DNA of 64,000 bases from Saprospiraceae bacterium (lineage in GTDB: Bacteria > Bacteroidota > Bacteroidia > Chitinophagales > Saprospiraceae): the NCBI GenBank assembly GCA_016714985.1, contig JADKBS010000039.1:10597-74596 (forward strand), written 5' to 3'. Of this stretch, positions 45,394 through 52,551 are shown one piece after another. The notes beneath the pieces were generated by a model. It did not search any database, was not told the DNA's origin, and worked only from the letters and a program-made list of their open reading frames with translations. Positions within the stretch are counted from its first letter, which is position 1. Each line of letters begins with the position of its first letter. The position numbers were made by a program, and so were the translations under genes.

Positions 45394-46086
45394 CTATCGT
45401 GGTGTCAGGTTGGTTTCGCATTGGATTTCGGTGACCCATCCCGTTTTTTCGCCGATCTGATGCTCAAAAACATATAGGCTCAGGTTAAGCCGTTTGTTAG
45501 GCATCTGCATACATACAAGCTTGGCGAGCAAGGCCCCGTCGCTGTCACGATAGACGCTGCTGCCGAGCAGGGCGTTGTGACGGACATCCACCATGGTAAT
45601 GGAAGTTTTTTGGGAGGACTCGTGCTTTTGGGTCACGCTGACGGTCCCGTTGCCCATTTCTTGTATCATGGCACCTTTGGTTTTTGCATTTATCAGGTAG
45701 CCGTTGATGTCCGGTTCGGAGTCGGTGAGCAGTATAGATCGGACAACATCCTCCATCCCTTGAACCTCAATATCAAGGTTCTTACCGCCTACATTGTTTG
45801 CAAGGAAATTCCAATGACAGGTGCCCTTAGCATCCAAGCAAACATCAAGATTGCCGTTCACCATTTTGTCCAAAAGGGTACTATGGTCAATCTCCGCTTC
45901 CTTGGGAAAAGCCTTTCCGTCCACCTGTTTTTTGACATAGCCGAACCGGGCTTCTTTTCGGAAGGTGGGGGAGCAGCCATCGCTATTGGTTGGCACGGAA
46001 GCCGTTTGGAATGAGGTCGAAACAATGCCGGTAAATAGGGCCAGCAGCACCGGATAGACCGATGACAGCATTAATGAAGCTTTCAT
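45394..46086 (-). CDS. Exported hypothetical protein
   Basis: A 230-residue protein with signal peptide (MKASLMLSSVYPVLLALFTGIVSTS), then a beta-rich region: KARFGYVKK-like start, GNLDVCLDAKGTCHWNF, SVTQKHESSQKTSITMVDV and LNLSLYVFEHQIG. Cysteines suggest disulfides. No family recognised. The leader GTCAACTTTTTAAAC lies 10 nt before the ATG region (46097-46111), a motif shared with other genes of this cluster. Confidence 0.65.
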   Translation of the reverse strand: MKASLMLSSVYPVLLALFTGIVSTSFQTASVPTNSDGCSPTFRKEARFGYVKKQVDGKAFPKEAEIDHSTLLDKMVNGNLDVCLDAKGTCHWNFLANNVGGKNLDIEVQGMEDVVRSILLTDSEPDINGYLINAKTKGAMIQEMGNGTVSVTQKHESSQKTSITMVDVRHNALLGSSVYRDSDGALLAKLVCMQMPNKRLNLSLYVFEHQIGEKTGWVTEIQCETNLTPR

Positions 46087-46096
46087 TTTGGATTGT

Positions 46097-46111
46097 GTTT
46101 AAAAAGTTGAC
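46097..46111 (-). promoter_or_regulatory. Shared leader motif of the 45.4-46.1 kb gene
   Basis: Minus strand GTCAACTTTTTAAAC, 14 of 15 identical to the motif at 48723 and to the complement of the candidate sRNA 5' region. Confidence 0.6.
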
Positions 46112-46169
46112 AAATCAGCCGCATGTTTCCATGCCGCCATAAAATTTTCAAAAAATCATAAACTTGCTA

Positions 46170-46258
46170 TTGCGCCATCAATTCTTAAAACGTATCTTTG
46201 CAACGTTTTAAAAGTTGACACGGGCCTTGCCAGCGAGAGTTGTGCAGGGTCTTTTTTA
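46170..46258 (+). ncRNA. Candidate small antisense RNA
   Basis: TTG (46170), 20-nt spacer, TATCTTTG (46193-46200) form a full Bacteroidota promoter. The transcript would begin near 46207 inside GTTTTAAAAGTTGAC, followed by an 8-bp stem (GGCCTTGC/GCAGGGTC) and TTTTTT (46252-46257). Predicted length ~50 nt. Its 5' end is complementary to the leader motif of at least three minus-strand frames of the same cluster. Existence and targets are inferred from sequence only. Confidence 0.4.
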
Positions 46259-46311
46259 TTTAGTTGACTTTCTTTATCGAAATACGCAAGTTCAGGCTAT
46301 TTTAATGAATG

Positions 46312-46971
46312 CTAGAAATCATAAGCCAATACTGGTGTAACAGAGATTGTCTCGAACTCAACTAAACTTGCTGTGTAAAACGCCTTCGTTTCAACACCTA
46401 ATCGGAAATTGCCTGGCAAGTCCTTTAAATATTTAAATCCAAGGGTGACGCCTCCTTCCATTAAATTTGAGTTTTTATTGTTTCTTTCTCCAATATCAAT
46501 AAAGTTGTCAAACAATGATATTTCTTGCTGCTCAGGGAAAAGTAAATAAACACCTACGTTAAACGAAAGTTCGTTACTTGAAAATAAATTCCTATGATAG
46601 TCTAATCCAAAAAAATTATTAGTATGCCTTAATTTAAAATCCTTAATAGATAAATTTGCACCACTTGCCATGCCATTGAAGGATTTTCTTCCTACATGAA
46701 CTTGTCGTTCATAATATACCCCAATGCCATTTTGTTCATTGAAACTATAGGATAAGCCTATACCCCCTATATTGCCTATTCGCTTTTTATTGTAAAATGC
46801 AATAAAACCAGGTGGAACATCTTCAGGCGCTTGTTCATATTCAACAAAAAAACTGTAAGCTAACCCATACTTGACATTCAAAGTGAGACGGCCTTGATTA
46901 GTGCTTTGTTGGGAGTGAAGCGAATAAGCAGTCGAGGCAAAAATGAATAATAGAATAAGGTTGCGCATCAT
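46312..46971 (-). CDS. Exported beta-barrel-like protein
   Basis: A 219-residue protein (start chosen at MMRNLILLFIFASTAYS; the frame is open further but without sense). After the signal peptide come repeated amphipathic strands (LTLNVKYGLAYSFFVEYE, GIGLSYSFNEQNGIGVYYER, FRLGVETKAFYTASLVEFE) ending in an aromatic residue (VLAYDF), as in outer-membrane barrels. No family assigned. A CTTTTTAAA leader-like sequence lies ~20 nt before the start. Confidence 0.7.
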   Translation of the reverse strand: MMRNLILLFIFASTAYSLHSQQSTNQGRLTLNVKYGLAYSFFVEYEQAPEDVPPGFIAFYNKKRIGNIGGIGLSYSFNEQNGIGVYYERQVHVGRKSFNGMASGANLSIKDFKLRHTNNFFGLDYHRNLFSSNELSFNVGVYLLFPEQQEISLFDNFIDIGERNNKNSNLMEGGVTLGFKYLKDLPGNFRLGVETKAFYTASLVEFETISVTPVLAYDF

Positions 46972-47113
46972 GAAACAATTTAATTGATTATTTAAAAAGC
47001 ATAGCAGCACAATCATGTATTAACAAATTAATGTTATTTACACTTTGTGCCGCTATGCAATTACTAATTTTCTGATAGTGATTACTTCTTAAACCACCCA
47101 CCTATCAAGGATT

Positions 47114-48493
47114 TTATTGCCTTTCAACACACCTATTTGGCAAGTTGTATCGAAAGTAAGTACCTCCACAATTATAAACTGGATGGTCTATGTTGTCATA
47201 TATGTTCTTGCCTTCCCTCATACCGCATCCTTGATCCATGGTATTTATGACAAAAAACTCATCTTCCTCCCTAGTATCTTGAACGACAATTTCATCTTTG
47301 CTCGTCCATTGTGAAGAGAACCCAATGTTTGCTTCAAATCCATTCTGTACCGAACCTGTAACACTCACACCTGTTGTTGAAACACCATTATTGTTACCAG
47401 CAACCCCAGTCCCTACTGTACCACCAAGGTTGTTTGTAAAAGTTCGTTTTAAACTTCCGTTTAGTGTAACAGTACCTTCATTGTCTTGTTCGTAAACAAC
47501 CATCAAGTTGTTAACTTCATCACAATCCCAATCAGCATTCCACGTGCCACCCCACCATTTCCAGTTTTCCCTCCGAATATCTCTTCGTGAGTAATCCTGG
47601 CTTTGCAAGGTTGCAGATGCCGAAGCAACGATATCGCCATTCGGTTGGGTAGCGAGCGTACCAAAAACCCTAAGCCACTTCATTTCTGATCCTCCACCAT
47701 TTCCATTTAGGCTTATGAAGGCATCCAATTGTTTTGTCAACCTAGCCCATCCAGCGTGAACCTGCCGGATGTTATCTTCGCAGCATTCATGTGCGACGCA
47801 GCAACTAGACCGAGGGCCAACTGGATCGCTGGGCGGGTCTCCCTTGTCAATAATTTCATTGTACACCTCAGGTGTTATTATCAAAGTAGGGTTTAGCTCG
47901 GCATATGCATCATTAATTCCTGAAATTAGCGTGTACCCAGTGCCTTCCCTGTTTCTGATGTAGCCGTTCGCAACATTTGCTTCTTCAAGAGCGGGAACTA
48001 TCACTGGGTCAAAGCTACCAACTTCGTAGTCCTCAACATAAGGGACGTAAAAGTAAAGGTTTGCTTTGGTGAAGAAAGAAAAATTGTTCCCCATTTGATT
48101 GCTCTTTGCGTTAAAAAATTGGGAAATCGTTGGGTACGCAACAAGGTTGCTATTAACAAGAGCAGTCATGCTATTCTTGAACGAACCCTTAAATTGATCT
48201 GGGATAGCTGATTTTACATACACTTGGCTAGTTTGGGGGGACATCAGGTCTGGCAACCCTACGTATCTGTCGTTGAACAATGAATTCTTTGCCAAGTAAT
48301 ACACCTCTGCACGAATGCTTGGATTTTGGAACAAGACTTTTGTTGCTTCGGTTAACTCGTTAATGGCACCTCTCATTTGGAACTCGGTTACAGTTGCCTG
48401 AGCTTGTAGCCTTCCAATTGAAAAGAATACTAAAAGCTGAAGCACGGTTAATCCTTGCCAGATTGGCTTTAGATTAAATAGAAACTTTTTCAT
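47114..48493 (-). CDS. Exported cysteine-rich hypothetical protein
   Basis: A 459-residue protein with signal peptide (VLQLLVFFSIGRLQAQA). A helical first third is followed by a cysteine cluster SSCCVAHECCEDN near residue 235, then a glycine-rich beta region (GTVGTGVAGNNNGVSTTGV) and a C-terminal NCGGTYFRYNLPNRC. The beta part may form a secreted fibre or ring, but no family is recognised. The leader GTCAATTTTTAAAAC (48503-48517) precedes the start at 10 nt distance. Confidence 0.65.
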   Translation of the reverse strand: MKKFLFNLKPIWQGLTVLQLLVFFSIGRLQAQATVTEFQMRGAINELTEATKVLFQNPSIRAEVYYLAKNSLFNDRYVGLPDLMSPQTSQVYVKSAIPDQFKGSFKNSMTALVNSNLVAYPTISQFFNAKSNQMGNNFSFFTKANLYFYVPYVEDYEVGSFDPVIVPALEEANVANGYIRNREGTGYTLISGINDAYAELNPTLIITPEVYNEIIDKGDPPSDPVGPRSSCCVAHECCEDNIRQVHAGWARLTKQLDAFISLNGNGGGSEMKWLRVFGTLATQPNGDIVASASATLQSQDYSRRDIRRENWKWWGGTWNADWDCDEVNNLMVVYEQDNEGTVTLNGSLKRTFTNNLGGTVGTGVAGNNNGVSTTGVSVTGSVQNGFEANIGFSSQWTSKDEIVVQDTREEDEFFVINTMDQGCGMREGKNIYDNIDHPVYNCGGTYFRYNLPNRCVERQ

Positions 48494-48502
48494 ACTGTTT
48501 AA

Positions 48503-48517
48503 GTTTTAAAAATTGAC
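48503..48517 (-). promoter_or_regulatory. Shared leader motif of the 47.1-48.5 kb gene
   Basis: Minus strand GTCAATTTTTAAAAC, one change from the consensus; that change (C to T) would still pair as G-U with the candidate sRNA. Confidence 0.6.
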
Positions 48518-48619
48518 AAATGCCTACTCTATTCAAGGCTTTTCAGCGACCGCCCTCGCCAAGGCACTACACCAAGGCATATCTATATTGTCAGCCATAA
48601 TTTAACCGACAAACAACCT

Positions 48620-48715
48620 TCATGGCGGGCACGGTTTGATGCCAATCAACACAAGCCGCTGTGCGGCAGCTGGGCAAGTCAGGCGCCCAGCCGCAAGGGG
48701 AGTACAGGTTTTCAT
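48620..48715 (-). CDS. Possible 31-residue peptide
   Basis: MKTCTPLAAGRLTCPAAAQR... to a TGA stop; it follows an exact copy of the shared leader (48723-48737) by 7 nt. There is no signal peptide and no family. The only support is the leader position, so it may equally be a relic. Confidence 0.25.
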   Translation of the reverse strand: MKTCTPLAAGRLTCPAAAQRLVLIGIKPCPP

Positions 48716-48722
48716 AAAACGT

Positions 48723-48737
48723 GTTTTAAAAGTTGAC
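48723..48737 (-). promoter_or_regulatory. Shared leader motif, exact copy
   Basis: Minus strand GTCAACTTTTAAAAC, in front of the possible 31-residue peptide. Confidence 0.55.
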
Positions 48738-48799
48738 ATTCAATAATGAGAGCGATTTAAAGAGAGAATGTTTTTTGGTGTAGCGTGTAAAAGAGTGTG

Positions 48800-48906
48800 G
48801 TTAGGATTGTTGGATTGCTATATTGTTGAATTGTTGAATGACCGGAATGACCCTAGAGCGCATAAGCCACCAACAATAAAACAATATAACAAGCCAACAA
48901 TCTATC
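48800..48906. repeat. Short-word inverted repeat (TATTGTTGAATTGTTG type)
   Basis: GATTGTTGGATTGCTATATTGTT words on the left, AACAATATAACAAGCCAACAATC on the right in complementary sense, around a centre with GACCGGAATGACCC. Confidence 0.65.
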
Positions 48907-48919
48907 AATCAGAGCGTGT

Positions 48920-49405
48920 TCAGGAAAAAGCCACTTCGTACCAGGCATCTCCTTCTTTAACTTTATATATACCTTTGCTGATATTGTATCCGTGTATGTC
49001 AAGTGAGTCGTTCATCCATGCGGGCGTCCTGATGTCTTCCAGCACGATGAAGTAGCCGCTGCCGAAATGCCTGCTGGCCTTGCCCCGCAGCATGTCGTCC
49101 TTGTGGAACCTGAAAACCAACTGTCCGGTAGAAGTGGCCGACACCACCGCCTTTGTAAGCGTGCTCGGTTTGGCTTGGCCGTTTGTGCCCTTGGCAGGCT
49201 TGTCTGCCTTGTGGGGGGCGTTGGCCGGCTCAATCTTGCAAATGCCGTGATAGAGGCAGTCTTTGGCTGGCATGCCGAACACCACTTCCACCGAAACAGT
49301 CCGTTGTGCTTCGTTCAACACTAAAGAGGATTCAGGTATGTAAAATTCAGAACTCATTTCTTTTTCTGCTTTTTGCTTGGATGTTGGAAGCGAGATAGTT
49401 CCCAT
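48920..49405 (-). CDS. Hypothetical protein at the right part of the exported-protein cluster
   Basis: A 161-residue protein (start MGTISLPTSKQK chosen at 49405 because of the A-rich leader before it; 49435 and 49357 are alternatives). No signal peptide. The middle is lysine-rich and low in complexity (KADKPAKGTNGQAK), the ends are beta-rich (NEAQRTVSVEVVFGMPAKDC, GYNISKGIYKVKEGDAWYEV). Not recognised. The last residues sit close to a short-word inverted repeat. Confidence 0.5.
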   Translation of the reverse strand: MGTISLPTSKQKAEKEMSSEFYIPESSLVLNEAQRTVSVEVVFGMPAKDCLYHGICKIEPANAPHKADKPAKGTNGQAKPSTLTKAVVSATSTGQLVFRFHKDDMLRGKASRHFGSGYFIVLEDIRTPAWMNDSLDIHGYNISKGIYKVKEGDAWYEVAFS

Positions 49406-49992
49406 CTTGTCTTTCAGTTTTCGTTGTTGGGGCATCGGGTTTCCAACGGCCCTACAATCGGTTCAACCATCTTTTCAATGCTGCAAAGTTGGGACGGAAA
49501 AAAATGGCTGTCAGGGACAGTTTACCATTGATTCTTACCCCAATATTTTTTAACATTTTTATCGTAAAAACAAGGCAAACGTCTTTCTTGCTTGATTTTT
49601 ACCTTGCTACAACTGCTCATTCGCAGTTTTTCTTACTTTGGTCGTTCGGGGTCGCTTTCAGAAGGTTTCTTGGCGCTTCTCGCTTTTGCATGATGCAAAG
49701 GTAGGAGCAGCGGGAGCGTGCGTCACGGACAGAAATGCATCGGTTCTTACCCAAAGAAAAATTGAAAACAATCGGGCAATGCCTTTAAAAAGCCTGTTTT
49801 TATTAGGCTGTGACCAATCGTTTTCAAATTTTTCTTACTTTTAACCACCTGAAGACAACTGCCGCAACCTGCAATTTTTTGCGAGCGCGCTGCTCAGTAT
49901 TTTGCTATTGGGCGTTTGGCACTTTGAGCCTTTCAATCTAGGTAAATCCTTTTTAATCATATTGTGCCTAGGAATAATGAAGGTACCAATTT

Positions 49993-50118
49993 TTATTGGT
50001 ATATCTCCTCAATAATGATATTCGTTTTTTCAGATTGAGGCAGAGCGTCATATTGTGCTTTTGTCATGTTAGGTAGAAACATGTTCAAGACCAAAGAGAA
50101 GAACAGATAGAGAATCAT
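49993..50118 (-). CDS. 41-residue small membrane or exported protein
   Basis: MILYLFFSLVLNMFLPNMTK then AQYDALPQSEKTNIIIEEIYQ and a stop. The first ~20 residues form a hydrophobic helix that could be a signal peptide or anchor; the rest is a short charged tail. It is preceded by TTAACTTTTAAAAC, the leader shared by the cluster, 10 nt before the ATG, which is the main reason to believe it is real. Function unknown. Confidence 0.45.
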   Translation of the reverse strand: MILYLFFSLVLNMFLPNMTKAQYDALPQSEKTNIIIEEIYQ

Positions 50119-50127
50119 GATTGTAAT

Positions 50128-50142
50128 GTTTTAAAAGTTAAG
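50128..50142 (-). promoter_or_regulatory. Shared leader motif of the 41-residue gene
   Basis: Minus strand CTTAACTTTTAAAAC, 13 of 15 matching the consensus GTCAACTTTTAAAAC. Confidence 0.5.
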
Positions 50143-50514
50143 CGATATTTTGTTTAATTGATGGTACAAAGCTATAGGCAGGAATGCCCCTTGTCAGGGA
50201 CAGCTAGGCAGCTTATCTTACCCACAAAATGGCTTCAAAATCAGGCTGGGAAAAGATTATCAAGCTGACAATCAAAAGGTTATCAAAAACAAACACAAAA
50301 ATATAGTTACTTACTGCGCAGTAAATAGCAGCAGTTTTTGGCGTAAAATCAGGCTATATTATGGAAATAATATTGGTTTATTAAATCATTAAACTGACGC
50401 AGAAGGGCTATCTTATGAAAAATGAAGGCCGCGCATTTTCACTTTTGAGGCCCCTTTGTCATGGCCGCAGGCTATCTCTTAGTCATGAAGTGAAGCAAAA
50501 TACGATTCAGAGAT

Positions 50515-50532
50515 TCCCGATAGCTATCGGGA
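50515..50532. repeat. Perfect 18-bp palindrome
   Basis: TCCCGATAGCTATCGGGA. Half-sites CCCGATAGC also occur at ~16246 and inside the DinB gene, suggesting a dispersed word. Confidence 0.7.
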
Positions 50533-51036
50533 TAAAGCCCATTACAAAGGGGGACGGAATCCTGCAAGAAATTTTATAAGAAAGCACATATTCATCGCAC
50601 GCTGGAAAAAAATCCCTGTTGACGCAGACACCCCAATAGGTTGTTTCACAAGACGGTTTCACAGGAATTGTCTCCAACAATTATTGGGTCTCCCGCAGAT
50701 TTTACAGATTTACGCAGATTTTTCCTTCCTAAAATCTTGGATTTTCACCTGCGAATCCCGACAAATAACAGAATCGCAACCTGTAGGAGCCGTAGTTTTG
50801 ATGTAACTACTAGTAAGTACTTGAGAGATGAGACCTCTCGCATTTTTGGGGTGCTATTCAAAAACTACCCCTACTCCCCTTCCGTGTAGGTACAACTTGG
50901 ATAAATGGACAAGGATTACTACATTTACGCCGGACTAATCCAAAATAGCTGTACACGGCGCTCGTGGGACTAGGGATTTCCTGTTTGCCTACGGAAGCAC
51001 AAAGCACAATCAAACCGCTACGCAAAAACAACACTC

Positions 51037-52548
51037 ATGCAATACCTAAAAGAACTGGCAGAAATCGTCACCGCCAACAAAGTCAAGAAAATAGAAGTCA
51101 TTGGAAACCCTAAGGATAAGGGCACAAAACTACAAAAGCTGTACGATGCCATTCGTACCGGTGAAGTGGATACTGACGATGCAGCGTTTGCCTTGTTGTA
51201 TGGAGATGAAGATAACAAAGGGGCATATCACAAACTGAAGTACACGCTAAAAGAAAAACTCATCAATACTCTGTTCTTTATTGACACCAAAACAAATAAA
51301 TACTCAGATACCCAGAGCACCTATTTTCAATGCGCCAAGGAAGTCATTGCTATTGAAATCCTTGGAATGAGGGGCGGCATTGCACTCTCTGCCCGATTAT
51401 CAGAGAAGTTGTTGTCAACAACTATGAAATATGATTTCACCTATCTTAGCATCAATTTGTGCAGTAAACTAGCGTTTTATTATGCTCAGGCATTTGGGGA
51501 CAGAACTAAGTTCAGTTATTTCAATGAAAAATTGATGCAATTAAATAAACTATATATAAAAGAAGTTACTGTGGAAGCGCGATTCTGGGATATAGTGTCG
51601 TACTATGTCAGGGACAAATCCACGAAAAAATTCATTGCTCCCATAGCAGAAAAGTATGTGAAAGAAATGGAGGAGATGCATTCTGATTTGACTTCCAGAA
51701 AGTTGATACATAAGGGCTACTTGTTGAAGATAGCAAAGAGCATGAGTGAGAATGATTACAAAACTACCATACTCCTTTGCAAGGAGGCGCTGTTTAAACT
51801 GGATGCTTTGCCTATTATGGACGTTGCTGCCATTTCGGGCATCTCTTTTCAGCTAATAGCTAGTTGTACCCACCTCAAGCGTTATGATGAAGCCAAAGCC
51901 GGCATTGAACGATGCCTAGGAATACAAGAAACGGGCCGCCAAACTTGGTTCAAGACCCTCGAACTCAACATGACGCTTGCCCTCCATACCCGACACTACG
52001 ACGAGGCGTGGGAGGTTTTTCAAAAAGCCACCAGCCACAAGGGCTTTGCAAAAATACCCAAGCACTGGCAGGAAACCTGGAAGATCTTCGAGGCATGGCT
52101 CTGGTTCTTGAAGGGGGTTGGACAGGTAAAGGCAGACTCCTCGGCCATAAAACCCTTCAAAGTATCCAAATTCCTAAACGAAGTGCCCGAATTCTCCAAG
52201 GACAAGCGGGGCATGAACGTGCCCATCATTGTGGTGCAATTGGCCATTGCATTGCTCGAAAAGAAATACGAAGTGGTAATGGACAAGGTAGAAGCCCTCA
52301 AAAAGTACAATTTTCGCTATCTCAATGATGACACCAATTTTCGAAGTTACTGTTTCATTCAAATGGTCATGGTGATGGAGAAACAGCATTTCAGGCAAAA
52401 ACAGACTATCACGAAATGTGAAAACCTATTGGCCGATTTGTCTTCCTCCCCCATTGACATCACCGACCAATCATACGACATTGAAATCCTGCCCTTGGAG
52501 GATACTTGGGAGTTCATCACCAGCCTATTGCCTGAAAAGGGTTTTTAA
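51037..52548 (+). CDS. Helical-repeat (TPR-like) hypothetical protein
   Basis: A 503-residue soluble protein made almost entirely of paired helices, with TPR-like units such as ALHTRHYDEAWEVFQKA and CTHLKRYDEAKAGIERC; the rest is degenerate. No signal peptide and no catalytic motif. Similar large helical proteins form paralogous families in Saprospiria, but I cannot assign a function. A scaffold or regulatory role is possible. It converges with the UbiB kinase gene, the stops only 4 bp apart. Confidence 0.7.
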   Translation: MQYLKELAEIVTANKVKKIEVIGNPKDKGTKLQKLYDAIRTGEVDTDDAAFALLYGDEDNKGAYHKLKYTLKEKLINTLFFIDTKTNKYSDTQSTYFQCAKEVIAIEILGMRGGIALSARLSEKLLSTTMKYDFTYLSINLCSKLAFYYAQAFGDRTKFSYFNEKLMQLNKLYIKEVTVEARFWDIVSYYVRDKSTKKFIAPIAEKYVKEMEEMHSDLTSRKLIHKGYLLKIAKSMSENDYKTTILLCKEALFKLDALPIMDVAAISGISFQLIASCTHLKRYDEAKAGIERCLGIQETGRQTWFKTLELNMTLALHTRHYDEAWEVFQKATSHKGFAKIPKHWQETWKIFEAWLWFLKGVGQVKADSSAIKPFKVSKFLNEVPEFSKDKRGMNVPIIVVQLAIALLEKKYEVVMDKVEALKKYNFRYLNDDTNFRSYCFIQMVMVMEKQHFRQKQTITKCENLLADLSSSPIDITDQSYDIEILPLEDTWEFITSLLPEKGF

Positions 52549-52551
52549 ACC

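Larger units (their letters stand above)
49441..51036. other. 1.6-kb gene-poor gap
   Basis: Apart from the 41-residue frame at 49993-50118, no gene is supported. It contains a minus-strand TACCTTTG box at ~49696-49703, the palindrome at 50515, CGCAGATTTTACAGATTT-type words at ~50693-50722, and a decayed GTAACTACT...GGGGTG... stretch at ~50799-50890 that may be a third, eroded MITE copy. Confidence 0.5.

Noticed and set aside
41901..50118. Integron cassette array (many small same-direction genes with a repeated motif)
   Set aside because: The repeated motif lies before, not after, the genes, lacks the GTTRRRY/RYYYAAC attC pattern, and no integrase gene is seen.
50641..50889. An 82-codon plus-strand frame
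   Set aside because: Composed of GCAGATTTTACAGATTT-type intergenic words and the decayed MITE; no start context or family.
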